A stretch of 64,000 nt of DNA from Mesoaciditoga sp. GTDB taxonomy: Bacteria > Thermotogota > Thermotogae > Mesoaciditogales > Mesoaciditogaceae. Below are positions 29,037-38,807 of this stretch, piece by piece. The notes below the pieces were generated by a model, which did no database searches, had not been told where the DNA came from, and saw only the letters and a list, made by a program, of their open reading frames with translations. Each line of letters opens with the position of its first letter. The stretch's first letter is position 1. Made by a program: the position numbers and the translations under genes. The stretch spans positions 39,909-103,908 of the forward strand of contig PNIW01000002.1 in the NCBI GenBank assembly GCA_002878315.1. The letters run 5' to 3'.

Positions 29037-29495
29037 TCAATTTATATTCACCTCTTTTACAAGATAATCGCATATCCATCCAAGAAATTCTTCATCTTTT
29101 TTATCAAATGGAGAAAGATAATGACTGTCTATATCGAGTTCTCCTATTATCTTTCCGTGTTTTATCAATGGAATGACTATCTCGCTTTTGACTGAAGGGC
29201 TACAGGAAAGGTAATTTTGTTCTTTTGAGACATCCTGGACAACGAAATTTTTCATTGTTTCTGCAGCCTGGCCGCATATCCCCTCTCCGAAAGCGATACG
29301 CGTATGTATTGTCGGCTCGCCAACATAAGGGCCGAGTTTCAACGTTCTACTTCCGTCAACAAGATAAAAGCCTACCCAGTTATAATATGGAACATTGTCG
29401 TAAAGATATCTGCAAATGCAAAGCAAATCTCCATTTTTACATGATTTCGAAAGTTCTTCCTTCATCTTTTCAAATTTTGACTTGTCAAAGTTCAC
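29037..29495 (-). CDS. GAF-domain free methionine-(R)-sulfoxide reductase-like protein
   Basis: NWVGFYLVDG...IAFGEGICGQAAETMKNFVVQDVSKEQNYLSCSPSVKSEIVIPL. Confidence 0.85.
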   Translation of the reverse strand: MNFDKSKFEKMKEELSKSCKNGDLLCICRYLYDNVPYYNWVGFYLVDGSRTLKLGPYVGEPTIHTRIAFGEGICGQAAETMKNFVVQDVSKEQNYLSCSPSVKSEIVIPLIKHGKIIGELDIDSHYLSPFDKKDEEFLGWICDYLVKEVNIN

Positions 29496-29938
29496 ATTTT
29501 CACCTTCAATTCGAGAATGGACTTAACATCATGAGTATGGCCTTTGACACTTACCTTTGGCCATACATGATCTATTTTTCCATCAGGATCTATCAAAAAA
29601 GTACTTCTTACAGTTCCGAGTGTTCCGTTGGCACCGTACATAGTTATAACCTTTCTTTCGGTATCGCTAAGCAACCTTATCTTTAACTGCCTTTTTTCCT
29701 CGAATTTTTTATGGCTTTCGACTGTATCGGCACTTATCCCGATAACTTCGGCGTTGAATTTTGACAACTCATCGAGGTGTTCTGTGAATGAGACTGCCTC
29801 TGCCGTGCATCCAGGAGTGTTGTCTTTGGGGTAAAAATAAAGTATCACCCACTTTCCCCTGAAATCCTTAAGACAGACTTTGTTGCCATTTTGATCTGGG
29901 AGGCAAAAATCCGGTGCCATTTCTCCAACCTTTAACAT
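29492..29938 (-). CDS. bcp: Thioredoxin-dependent peroxiredoxin, Bcp/PrxQ type
   Basis: APDFCLPDQNG...YFYPKDNTPGCTAEAVSF. Confidence 0.94.
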   Translation of the reverse strand: MLKVGEMAPDFCLPDQNGNKVCLKDFRGKWVILYFYPKDNTPGCTAEAVSFTEHLDELSKFNAEVIGISADTVESHKKFEEKRQLKIRLLSDTERKVITMYGANGTLGTVRSTFLIDPDGKIDHVWPKVSVKGHTHDVKSILELKVKM

Positions 29939-31135
29939 CTAAATCACCCTTTCAAAAAGAGAAACGATCTCAAAATGATGTGTCTGCGGAAAGAGATCCA
30001 CTATTACCGCGTCTTTTATATTATACAATTTTTGTACTAATATGCTAACATCTCTTGAGAAGGTTGAAACATCACAAGAAACGTATATTAGCCTCTCTGG
30101 TTTGGCATCAAGAATATTTTTCATTGTTTCTCTGTCTATGCCACTTCTTGGAGGATCTACAACGATGGTAGAATATTCTCTTAGGCTAAGATCGCAGGTC
30201 TTCCCAACTTTGAAGTCAACATTTTTTATCTCGTTTAGTTTTGCGTTCTTTTTTGCCTCTATTATCGATGAAGGCGAACTTTCGATACCCGTGATCTTTT
30301 CAAATTTTTTTGCAAGTTGAAGTGAAAAAAATCCAACGCCGCAATAAAGATCGGCAAGGGTTTTACCTTCTTTAGCGTATTCCACAACCTGATCGGCTAA
30401 AACTTTTGCTCCCTCATAATTGACCTGAAAAAAAGATTTTGGAGGGATCCTGTAGACAATATTATTTATTTTTGCTTCAATGTATCCTCTTCCCTTCAAA
30501 ATTTTTTGACGGCCGGAAAGCACTATTTTTGAGTCCGAAATCAAGGAAACTAACTCGTCCGCACTTGAATACGGTATTTTGACCATTTTTTTCGAAATAA
30601 AGATGGCCATACTCCTACCCATTCCTTCCCTCAAAACAAGGTGGGAGATGCTTCTCAAATCCTTTATTTCACGATTTATGACATTCAAAACATCTGAAAT
30701 GATACTGCAATTCTCTATTTTGACGAATCGGTGGGAATTTCTTCCAAAAAATCCCGTTTGGCCGTTCACGACAACAAATTCAACCTTGTTTCTGTAATTG
30801 TATTCAGGAGTTGGGATTACCTTTGATGGAGACATTTCTATGCCGGCGTGTCGCATCTGATCTAAAAAAATCTCTTTTTTGTATTCTAATTGGATTTTGT
30901 AATCGAGATCCATCCATTCGCATCCACCGCAGGCGCCAAAATGTTCGCAGATAGCCTCTCGTCTGTACGGCGATGGTGAATTGATTCTTTCAACGGAGGC
31001 AATTACAAAGTCTTTTCCTTCTTTTTCCACTTTAACATCCACATCTTCGCCGGGATATGCACCGCGTATGAAATACACCTTTCCATCTTTCCTTGAAAGA
31101 CCATATCCACCGGCAACCATCTTTTCAACGATCAT
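29939..31135 (-). CDS. 23S rRNA (uracil-C5)-methyltransferase RlmD/RumA family
   Basis: TRAM domain; CEHFGACGGCEW Fe-S Cys; DLYCGVGFFSLQLA; VVDPPRSG; YVSCDVSTFSRD. Confidence 0.94.
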   Translation of the reverse strand: MIVEKMVAGGYGLSRKDGKVYFIRGAYPGEDVDVKVEKEGKDFVIASVERINSPSPYRREAICEHFGACGGCEWMDLDYKIQLEYKKEIFLDQMRHAGIEMSPSKVIPTPEYNYRNKVEFVVVNGQTGFFGRNSHRFVKIENCSIISDVLNVINREIKDLRSISHLVLREGMGRSMAIFISKKMVKIPYSSADELVSLISDSKIVLSGRQKILKGRGYIEAKINNIVYRIPPKSFFQVNYEGAKVLADQVVEYAKEGKTLADLYCGVGFFSLQLAKKFEKITGIESSPSSIIEAKKNAKLNEIKNVDFKVGKTCDLSLREYSTIVVDPPRSGIDRETMKNILDAKPERLIYVSCDVSTFSRDVSILVQKLYNIKDAVIVDLFPQTHHFEIVSLFERVI

Positions 31136-32682
31136 AATGTGCCACCTACATTCAAAGAAATCGCACCACCAATTTTATCGTAAAGATTCTGCAATCGCAA
31201 GTTACCACTTAAAGCCAGAGATCCGAGATTCCAAAATATGGATGTGCCGACAGTCCATCCTCCGGTCCAGATCTGACTATTGAATTCTAACATTTTATTT
31301 GAAAAAGAAAGACTTACTGAAGGAGAGGTTGTCAAATTTATGCCTGCTGTGCCGGACAGGAGTGGTAATTCTAAGTTTGCGCTCAATATCGAGGAAGCGG
31401 CAGAAGAATAAACTGAAAGTCCTCCTGAAAGGATCGTTTCGTAAATCAAAAAAGTTGAATTGAGTCCCATGTTAAGAATTCCTTGAAAATTAGAAAAATA
31501 CACATTCGTAAATGAAAGTCCTTCTGATTTTGAAACGTTGAGGCCAAATCCGTATGAATTCACGCTTGCCTGGACTGTGACGGGCGTCGAAATTTGTATC
31601 GCAGACCAGTTCGTGAAATTTGAAAGATTCTGACCCAGGATCACGCTAAAGTCATTATTGGAAAATGATTCGTAAGTCGTAACATTCGATGCAAAGATAC
31701 TTATATTTCCCGAAAAATTTTTGTGCCTTAGGTAAAGATCAAAACCATTTTGATCGTCAAGTTCAAAAGATGTATCAACGAGAGATGATGAGGTTGAAAT
31801 TGAGATCGAATTGCTGTCGAAAGAGAAAGAAATATTTCTGTTATTTACCCTTACGCCAAGTCCAGGACTTTGTGCGATGCCCATTGGATATCTAAAGCCT
31901 TCGGAAGTGTAACTAAGATCAAGATTAGAATCTGATAATTTCTTTCCGAATTCGATCTGAAAAGAGGGAATGGTATCGAAATTGAATGATGTTCTAATTC
32001 TCTCATTTCCGACTGCATCAAGCGATGCAAAGAACTGGTTCGAAGGCGTTGAAAAGATCGTCGAGGTTATCGCACTTAAAGAATATCCATCGTAGGCCGA
32101 ATTTACCTCTGTCGAAAGGAGGTATGCGTTACCATTTTCTAAGGCGCTTTGGTATTTAACTGTGAAGGTTTGGGGAAAGGAGAGATCGAGAAAATAAATT
32201 GTTCCCGTTGTATAGTCAACAGAATAAAGTGATGGCTCCATAGGATAACCGTTAAGGTAGATTGAAAGACTGCCATAGACCATAGGGGTAAGGGTTACAG
32301 AAGGGTTAAACGGAGACACTTTTACATCCACGATCACAGTCCTGCCAATCAATTGTCCGAATGAAAAATACGGCAATTTGATTCCAAAGATAGGAAGGTT
32401 ATTTCCGTAAATTGACGATGTTGTATTTCCAATTTGAAGATCTAAAGGAATGTAATAGAGTGTGAGCCATTTGGTATTTGTTCCTATTGATGAAGAAATG
32501 TAGAGACCGTCCTCTATCTCTCCGTTTACGAGAATTTGAAATTGCTGGTTAAAGATTGGGCCGGTGTAGTAATAATTTCCAAAACCGCAGGAAAGGCCAA
32601 AACTTCCATTTATTTGAATTTGAACTCCAAAGGCCGCACAACTAAGTGCCAAAAATAGAGCCGGCGCCAATTTTACGACCAT
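31132..32682 (-). CDS. Putative outer-envelope/toga beta-structured protein, secreted
   Basis: 516 aa; signal-like N-terminus LAPALFLALSCAAFG; Ser/Asn/aromatic-rich alternating beta pattern. Confidence 0.5.
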   Translation of the reverse strand: MVVKLAPALFLALSCAAFGVQIQINGSFGLSCGFGNYYYTGPIFNQQFQILVNGEIEDGLYISSSIGTNTKWLTLYYIPLDLQIGNTTSSIYGNNLPIFGIKLPYFSFGQLIGRTVIVDVKVSPFNPSVTLTPMVYGSLSIYLNGYPMEPSLYSVDYTTGTIYFLDLSFPQTFTVKYQSALENGNAYLLSTEVNSAYDGYSLSAITSTIFSTPSNQFFASLDAVGNERIRTSFNFDTIPSFQIEFGKKLSDSNLDLSYTSEGFRYPMGIAQSPGLGVRVNNRNISFSFDSNSISISTSSSLVDTSFELDDQNGFDLYLRHKNFSGNISIFASNVTTYESFSNNDFSVILGQNLSNFTNWSAIQISTPVTVQASVNSYGFGLNVSKSEGLSFTNVYFSNFQGILNMGLNSTFLIYETILSGGLSVYSSAASSILSANLELPLLSGTAGINLTTSPSVSLSFSNKMLEFNSQIWTGGWTVGTSIFWNLGSLALSGNLRLQNLYDKIGGAISLNVGGTL

Positions 32683-33559
32683 TTTTGGCCTCTGAAAAAC
32701 TCATGATTTTCTTTGATTGGAATTGAATGTGAGAAAGTATTATCGAATTATCTCCACATCCAATTATGCCTTTTGAATTTATCTTTATTATCTCACCCGG
32801 CTTGCCAGCAAGGTCTATTATTCCCCCAAAGCCGAAAAGTTTGACCATCTCTCCATTCAAAGTTGTTCTTGCTCCCGGTTTTGAATCAAGGGCTCTTATC
32901 AAATTTCCGATTTTCAAGGCGGGAAGGTTCCAGTCTATGATCGTCTCATCCGCTGTTATTTTGGCCGCATAAGAGGGAGTGCCTTCCTGATCCTTTAGTT
33001 CTATCTTCTGAAGTTTTACAAAATCAGTTATCATCTTTGCACCCAGGAGACTGAGTTTTTTGCTTAAAGTATCAAAGGTATCGAACGGATCTACCTCTAT
33101 TCTTTCAATCATTGCTATCTTGCCTGTATCGAGTCCCCTGTCTATTTTGAAGATCGTTATCCCGCTCTCATTCGCGCCATCAAGGAGAGTCCTCTGTATC
33201 GGAGCAGCCCCCCTGTATTTTGGCAGTAAAGAGGCATGGATGTTGAAAAAACCTTGAGGAACGGCCTCTAACAACTTAGGCTTTAATATCTGCCCGAAGG
33301 CTACAACTATTCCAACATCGATCTTCATCTCTTTGAGGACATTTATGAAATTTTCATCATTCACATTTTGTACCTCTCTGAGGTTCAAATTATTCATCCG
33401 GGCAAAAGACGAAACCGGCGTAGGGGTTAAAAGTTTATTTCTACCAGCGGGACGCGGTATTTGAGTTACAACCAGTTCAACTTTAGAAGTGTTTAGAAGT
33501 GCTTCGAGGATTGGAATTGCGAAGTCAGAAGATCCGAAAAATGCTATTTTTTCAAACAC
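32642..33559 (-). CDS. fmt: Methionyl-tRNA formyltransferase
   Basis: FFGSSDFAIPILEALL; NIHASLLPKYRGAAPIQRTLLDG. Confidence 0.96.
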   Translation of the reverse strand: MFEKIAFFGSSDFAIPILEALLNTSKVELVVTQIPRPAGRNKLLTPTPVSSFARMNNLNLREVQNVNDENFINVLKEMKIDVGIVVAFGQILKPKLLEAVPQGFFNIHASLLPKYRGAAPIQRTLLDGANESGITIFKIDRGLDTGKIAMIERIEVDPFDTFDTLSKKLSLLGAKMITDFVKLQKIELKDQEGTPSYAAKITADETIIDWNLPALKIGNLIRALDSKPGARTTLNGEMVKLFGFGGIIDLAGKPGEIIKINSKGIIGCGDNSIILSHIQFQSKKIMSFSEAKNGRKIGAGSIFGT

Positions 33560-34082
33560 TCTTCGTCTCCTGTGAAAGTCTCTTTTTAAGTATTTCTTCT
33601 CCTTTTTCTTTTATTTCGTCAAGTTGAGGTTTAAGAGTCCTTCTTTTTATAAGGCTAAGGTGATCGATGAAAAGTTTGCCATTAAGATGATCGAATTCGT
33701 GCTGGAAGACACGCGCTTCATACCCTTCAAGATCTCTTGCATACTCGTTGCCGTACTGATCCGTGTATTTGACCTTTATCTTGACAGATCTTGGAACCTC
33801 TTCGTAGATATCCGGGATGCTAAGACATCCTTCCTGTCCCAATTCTATCTCTCGAGACTTTTCTATTATTTGTGGATTAACGACGATATTTAACTTTTCG
33901 CCTATATCGTAAACAAAGAATCTTTTTGAAATGCCAACTTGCGGGGCAGCAAGCCCCACCCCGTCTTGGGTGTACATTATCTCGCTCATCTCTTTTAAAA
34001 GTTCTTCGTTAAGATCGCCTGGCAAGACCTCCTTCGCGATCTTTCTGAGAACCGGATCACCGTAAAATCTAAGTTTTAACAT
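33552..34082 (-). CDS. def: Peptide deformylase
   Basis: GVGLAAPQVG; EGCLSIP; QHEFDHLNG. Confidence 0.97.
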   Translation of the reverse strand: MLKLRFYGDPVLRKIAKEVLPGDLNEELLKEMSEIMYTQDGVGLAAPQVGISKRFFVYDIGEKLNIVVNPQIIEKSREIELGQEGCLSIPDIYEEVPRSVKIKVKYTDQYGNEYARDLEGYEARVFQHEFDHLNGKLFIDHLSLIKRRTLKPQLDEIKEKGEEILKKRLSQETKSV

Positions 34083-34094
34083 CCAAACACCTCG

Positions 34095-34433
34095 TTAAAA
34101 AGTCGTCCCATTCCATCCCCACATAGAACCCTTGAAGTCAACAAAGTTTATGTATATTCTATCCTTTTTTATCCCTGTATTTTTCTCAATGAAATCGCAA
34201 AGTTCTCCGGAAAGTTTGTCAGTTCTTCCCTCTGGAAGACCTATGCTTTTCAATTCTACAAAAGCACACGGATCCATTTTTCCATCGAAGATCATTTTCT
34301 TTGTCTCGATGCTCGCCATCACGTATCTTTCAGGCTTGCCGAGTAACTTCGAAACAAGAGAAGAAAGCCCTTTTAAAAGATCTTCTTTTGTTTCTATATT
34401 CGTTTCAATCCTGATATATGGCAAATTCATCAC
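34095..34433 (-). CDS. MIF/phenylpyruvate tautomerase family protein
   Basis: MNLPYIRIETNIE...LLGKPERYVMASIE...KDRIYINFVDFKGSMWGWNGTTF. Confidence 0.85.
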   Translation of the reverse strand: MMNLPYIRIETNIETKEDLLKGLSSLVSKLLGKPERYVMASIETKKMIFDGKMDPCAFVELKSIGLPEGRTDKLSGELCDFIEKNTGIKKDRIYINFVDFKGSMWGWNGTTF

Positions 34434-34459
34434 CTCAACTTTATTTTATCACAAACACA

Positions 34460-34957
34460 TCAAAAACTTTCCCAATGCAAAACTTCGTCCAAAGGCCTTT
34501 TGTAGGGCGTCGGAGGGAGAAAATCAAAATATCCTAAAGAAAGGATTGATATCATCCTTAAATTTTCAGGAACTTTAAAATGATTCAAAATTTCCTGTTC
34601 GTAAGTACGATTGTAGCCCGCTATCCAGCATGTTCCGATGCCGTAGTTAAAGGCGGCTAAGATCATGTTTTCGGTGGCGGCGGAACCATCCTCGAGGTGA
34701 TGCCTGTTGTTTTTTTCACAAAAAGTGATTATACAAGCGCTTCCGTCTTTTATGAACTTACCATATGTCGTGATCTTAGAGAGAAATTCAAGATCTTTTT
34801 TGTCTGTCACCACGAGAAATTCCCATGGCTGGGAATTATTACCGCTTGGAGCGAGTCTTCCGCAGTCTACTATATCAACAAGTATTTCCTTTGGTATAGG
34901 TTTATCCACATATTTTCTTACGCTTCTTCTCTTTTTGATAGCCTCAATAACCTCCAT
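34460..34957 (-). CDS. Nitroreductase family protein
   Basis: IKKRRSVRKYVDKPIP...LAPSGNNSQPWEFLVV; GIGTCWIAGY. Confidence 0.93.
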   Translation of the reverse strand: MEVIEAIKKRRSVRKYVDKPIPKEILVDIVDCGRLAPSGNNSQPWEFLVVTDKKDLEFLSKITTYGKFIKDGSACIITFCEKNNRHHLEDGSAATENMILAAFNYGIGTCWIAGYNRTYEQEILNHFKVPENLRMISILSLGYFDFLPPTPYKRPLDEVLHWESF

Positions 34958-34969
34958 AAAATCACCTCT

Positions 34970-34998
34970 TCAAATAAAATGCCCTCACAAAAGAGGGC
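34970..34998 (-). terminator. Intrinsic terminator of tRNA-Gly
   Basis: Minus strand GCCCTC-TTTTGT-GAGGGC-ATTTTATTT directly after tRNA-Gly. Confidence 0.75.
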
Positions 34999-35000
34999 TA

Positions 35001-35076
35001 TGGAGCGGCCAACGGGGCTTGAACCCGCGACCCTCAACTTGGGAAGCTGATGCTCTACCAACTGAGCTATGGCCGC
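35001..35076 (-). tRNA. tRNA-Gly (CCC anticodon)
   Basis: GCGGCCA-TA-GCTCAGTTGGTAGAGC-A-TCAGC-TTCCCAA-GTTGA-GGGTC-GCGGGTTCAAGCCCCGT-TGGCCGC-T-CCA. Confidence 0.95.
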
Positions 35077-35084
35077 ACACTAAA

Positions 35085-35113
35085 ATTTTACCATAAGAAA
35101 TGGGCCAAATCAA
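35085..35113 (-). promoter_or_regulatory. Promoter of tRNA-Gly
   Basis: Minus strand TTGATT-N17-TAAAAT just upstream of the tRNA. Confidence 0.65.
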
Positions 35114-35120
35114 TATCATT

Positions 35121-36773
35121 CTATCTGTCGGGACGGACGAATCCTGGCAGGTGTTTGCGGATTGATTCCAGTCTTTCTTTTTCTCTTATTACTTCACCGG
35201 TCTTTGGATTTACAACTTCACATGATCCTTTTATTATGGCCGTAGATACAAGGCCTTTCGCTATACTTGATCCTATGAAATTTGGAGTGTCAAGATATCC
35301 CAATCTAAGGGCCGAATCGTATGTTTGCGGATCCAAAAAGGGATCTTCGTTTTTAGAGAGAAGACGCATCGCATCTAAGAGGATCTTTACCTCAGATTTA
35401 AGAATTTTTATTCTTTCCACTATTTCTTTGTCTTTCCATATATTTGGTAGACCTTTAAGGCTTTCTTCTATAACTTTTCTTGCGATTTTAGAGGATTCTA
35501 TGACTTCATCGGCATTTGCCGCATGATCTGATTCTGTAAAGGCGACAACATGGACTATCTGCGGCTTTATAAACATGGTCTCACTTATCGAAAAAGCCAA
35601 CTGTCCTTTTGCTTCATCAAGATCAGCAGGGAAGGCCATAAGGCCTGGCCTTGCCTCTGTTATAACGTTGAAATCATTAGAAATCAAAGATTCTATCATT
35701 TCTTTTGCCGCCATCATCTTTGCAAGATCCATCTTAGGACTTAAACCGGGTGGGGTGTTGAACATATATTGAGCAATGTAATTTTTTACACCTAATTTTT
35801 TTGCGACGTAGGCCGAAAGATAAGCCATTGCGACGAAGAGGGTATCATGAGCATTTCTCAGCCCCCATTGATGCGGTTCATTTATCTCGACTGGAATTCC
35901 ACGATCCGCATGCCATTTTATCGCTTCAAAGTTTTCTCTCACGGCTTCCACGAACTTTCTGTCGCTTCTCCCGTCCAGTTCGTTATACCACGAAATTGGA
36001 ATTGCGGCCCACGCATTTTTTACGGTTCTTTGGAGAAGTTCGGCCATTTTTATCAAATGGGTTGTACCGGAATACACCCTCATTAAAGGATAATTTCCCC
36101 TTCTTGTTGCATTGTAAAGTTTTTTAAAATCTTCTTCGCTTCTTATCGGTACGCCTCCAGCGCCATCTAAACTTTTATTCATCTTATCTGGCTCGAAGAA
36201 AAATTGCTGGGTATTTTGATCCGGAGCGAGAGAGATAACATCCAATACCTGGGAATCAGATATCTTTTCTATTCCTTCAATAGTTTGATCAAGCGAAGAT
36301 AGACCAAAGTGATGCCTTATTAAAGGATACGGATCATTTTCTTTTATCCTTTCTATGAGGTTTTGCGCTGGAATGTGGAAGGCCTGCTTTTTGTCTTTTC
36401 CTTTGAGGTATTCAATTATTTCTCTTTGCCCTTCAGTAGAAAAAACTCTGTCAAAAAATTTGAATTCCTTTGCGACTTCCGCAACCGCGGGTGTTCCACC
36501 GAAAATGAATTTTCTGTCCTCGAGTCCGTATTTTGGAATTTTTTCTTCGATTTGTTTGAAAATTTCTCTTGCAACTGATGGGGTGAGACGATAACTTATG
36601 GCTACGATCTCTGCTTTTGCTTCAACGGCCGCCCCGAGCAATTTATCTACAGGTGTGGCCGGGCCCAAAAAGACTGTTTCATATCCAAGATCTCTTGCTA
36701 TGCCCAAAAAAGCCAGTATGCCGGCGACATGTACGCAATTTTCAACGGCTGCCCCTACTATCTTCATAATCAA
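35121..36773 (-). CDS. Fused B12-binding domain + methylaspartate-mutase-E-like barrel protein (uncharacterised cobalamin enzyme)
   Basis: 550 aa; N-terminal KIVGAAVENCVHVAGILAFLGIARDLGYETVFLGP (B12-fold, H-x-x-G), FIFGGTPAV; C-terminal barrel GGVPIRSEEDFKKLYNATRRGNYPLMRVYSGTTHL...PVEINEPHQWGLRNAHD. Confidence 0.75.
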   Translation of the reverse strand: MIMKIVGAAVENCVHVAGILAFLGIARDLGYETVFLGPATPVDKLLGAAVEAKAEIVAISYRLTPSVAREIFKQIEEKIPKYGLEDRKFIFGGTPAVAEVAKEFKFFDRVFSTEGQREIIEYLKGKDKKQAFHIPAQNLIERIKENDPYPLIRHHFGLSSLDQTIEGIEKISDSQVLDVISLAPDQNTQQFFFEPDKMNKSLDGAGGVPIRSEEDFKKLYNATRRGNYPLMRVYSGTTHLIKMAELLQRTVKNAWAAIPISWYNELDGRSDRKFVEAVRENFEAIKWHADRGIPVEINEPHQWGLRNAHDTLFVAMAYLSAYVAKKLGVKNYIAQYMFNTPPGLSPKMDLAKMMAAKEMIESLISNDFNVITEARPGLMAFPADLDEAKGQLAFSISETMFIKPQIVHVVAFTESDHAANADEVIESSKIARKVIEESLKGLPNIWKDKEIVERIKILKSEVKILLDAMRLLSKNEDPFLDPQTYDSALRLGYLDTPNFIGSSIAKGLVSTAIIKGSCEVVNPKTGEVIREKERLESIRKHLPGFVRPDR

Positions 36774-37864
36774 TCACCATTTGTGACATAATCTAATATC
36801 TGATTAACGTCCATACTCGCTATTCCCATATCGTTGAGATCCCGTCCAAGCGAAATAACATCTATATTCAAAAGATGGCCTATGAGATTCGTTAGGTTTT
36901 CAGTTATAGGTAATCCAATGCCGCATTTTCTCGCGAGATGGACAAATGGTACAAGACCGTTAAGCGTATCTTCAACTATGTATCTGTGCTGCAATGTGTC
37001 TGGGCCAAGTATTTTACGGTACGCGTGCGTGTTATGCAGCAAATCGTAAAGGTTATCTCCCTTTGATCCATAAGTATCGGAAAGCCATACATTAAGAGGT
37101 TTTAGCCTTATTTTGAAATATTTCCCAAGGGTTATCCTTTCATAATCGAGTTTTTCAAGAAAGTTTGCAATCGAAGGTGTTATTCCTTCTATGTAATGGG
37201 TATAACTATGTCCATTTTCTATTCTTCCGATATTGAAAAGAGTTGGGGCCGGATGAAGTATGGCACCATAATTGTTTAAAGAAGTGTAGAGCACATTCGG
37301 ATAGGTCTCAATTTGAGGAAATATATCCTTTAATATTTGAAAGATCTTTCTTACATCGACGGCAGGTAAAGTTGAAAAATGAACTCCATTTTTTATTCCG
37401 TAATAATGTACAGTAGAACCTGTGGCAGACACACGTGTTGTGAAAATAGAACTTTCAAATTCTCCGATCGTTATTTTAAGATCAGGTCTGTTCTCCCTTA
37501 ATATTTTCTTGAAGATCAAAGCGCCGCCTGTTCTTCCGGGATGAAGCAGAATCGTCTGATCATTCGTCAAAATTTCTGATAACCTTTTTGCAATTTCAAT
37601 GTGGGCAGTTGTGGAAGTTGAGACTATAATGAAATTTGCGCCATGAACTGCCTCATTCAGATTCGTAGTAAGAAGATCTATTTTCTGAGAACTCACTATT
37701 TCATCTGACAGCCTCATGGAATGTTTCCTTAAGGACTTAAAACGCCACTCAGATCTATCATATAGCCTTACTGCAAATCCTTTTAATTTCAAATATCCGG
37801 CCATAGCCTGGCCGGTATTTCCGGCTCCTATAACTGCAAAGATCAAATTATCATCCATATTCAT
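36770..37864 (-). CDS. NAD/NADP octopine/nopaline (opine) dehydrogenase family protein
   Basis: FAVIGAGNTGQAMAGYLKLKGFAVRLYDR; LYTSLNNYGAILHPAPTLFNIGRIENG; 4 bp overlaps on both sides. Confidence 0.85.
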   Translation of the reverse strand: MNMDDNLIFAVIGAGNTGQAMAGYLKLKGFAVRLYDRSEWRFKSLRKHSMRLSDEIVSSQKIDLLTTNLNEAVHGANFIIVSTSTTAHIEIAKRLSEILTNDQTILLHPGRTGGALIFKKILRENRPDLKITIGEFESSIFTTRVSATGSTVHYYGIKNGVHFSTLPAVDVRKIFQILKDIFPQIETYPNVLYTSLNNYGAILHPAPTLFNIGRIENGHSYTHYIEGITPSIANFLEKLDYERITLGKYFKIRLKPLNVWLSDTYGSKGDNLYDLLHNTHAYRKILGPDTLQHRYIVEDTLNGLVPFVHLARKCGIGLPITENLTNLIGHLLNIDVISLGRDLNDMGIASMDVNQILDYVTNGD

Positions 37865-38790
37865 CCTCCATGTTTTTCAATCACTCTCTTTAGAATGGTT
37901 CTTATCAACCATTCATAATCTTTATTCAATGGGCCGATCATTTTTGGCAGATCGCTCGTCAACGGATCAAGACCGGGCATAGAATTGATTTCTATAACAT
38001 AAGGTATTTCATTAACTATCCTCATATCTATTCTTATGTAATCTCTGGCCTTAACAGCCATAAATGATTTAAGGGCTACTTTGCGAATGCGATTTCGTAC
38101 TTTTTCATTCAAATTAGATGGACATCTGTAAATTGTGTATTCTCCAAAATCTTCTTTCACTCTTTGACTGTAATACTTTTCTATGCCTTCTGGCAAATTT
38201 GAAAAATCTATTTCCAGTTCGGGCAATACGATCAAATTATTTCCGGATCCAATGACCCCGACCGTAACCTCTGGACCATCTAAGAATTGTTCTATGAGGA
38301 GTGTCTCTCTCATCTTTTTAAATTTATCGGCAGCATATTCTCGAATCTCGTCGATCGTGTAACACAAACTTTTTTCATCTATTCCTATACCTGATCCTTC
38401 AGCAACAGGCTTTACGATCGCAGGTACCGGTAATTTACCGCTAAAGGCTTTACCATCATATATTACTCCGACTGGAGTTTTTATTCCGTAGGACTTGAGA
38501 ACCTGTTTGGTTACAAATTTGTCCAAGCATAAGTAATGGGTATAAGGCGGGGATCCTACATATTCATTGCCAAATATTTGGCAGAGCGCAGCTATGTCTC
38601 CCTGCAAAAAATCATTTCTTTTGCCTATCGCAAGGTTAAAAATTATGTCGTTCCTTAACAGAGATTGCGCCAGATTATCAACTCGCACGATCTCTGCATT
38701 AGCAAATTTACGTACAACGTCATAGACAGCATCGACAGTACGCGATCTTTGAGAATCCGTAATATAATCTTTCACTATCAAAAATCTCAT
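37861..38790 (-). CDS. ATP-grasp protein, D-alanine--D-alanine ligase family
   Basis: FLIVKDY...NLAIG...IPALCQIFGNEYVGSPPYTHYLCLDKFVTKQVLKSYGIKTP-like DdlN region; VKPVAEGSGIGI; IRIDMRIVNEIPYVIEINSMPGL. Confidence 0.88.
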   Translation of the reverse strand: MRFLIVKDYITDSQRSRTVDAVYDVVRKFANAEIVRVDNLAQSLLRNDIIFNLAIGKRNDFLQGDIAALCQIFGNEYVGSPPYTHYLCLDKFVTKQVLKSYGIKTPVGVIYDGKAFSGKLPVPAIVKPVAEGSGIGIDEKSLCYTIDEIREYAADKFKKMRETLLIEQFLDGPEVTVGVIGSGNNLIVLPELEIDFSNLPEGIEKYYSQRVKEDFGEYTIYRCPSNLNEKVRNRIRKVALKSFMAVKARDYIRIDMRIVNEIPYVIEINSMPGLDPLTSDLPKMIGPLNKDYEWLIRTILKRVIEKHGG

Positions 38791-38807
38791 GTTAACCTCC
38801 GGAAATT

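Noticed and set aside
34697-35096. Two plus-strand ORFs across tRNA-Gly (e.g. 129 aa)
   Set aside because: Contain the typical tRNA-antisense peptide (RGLNPRPSTWEADALPTELWP); spurious.
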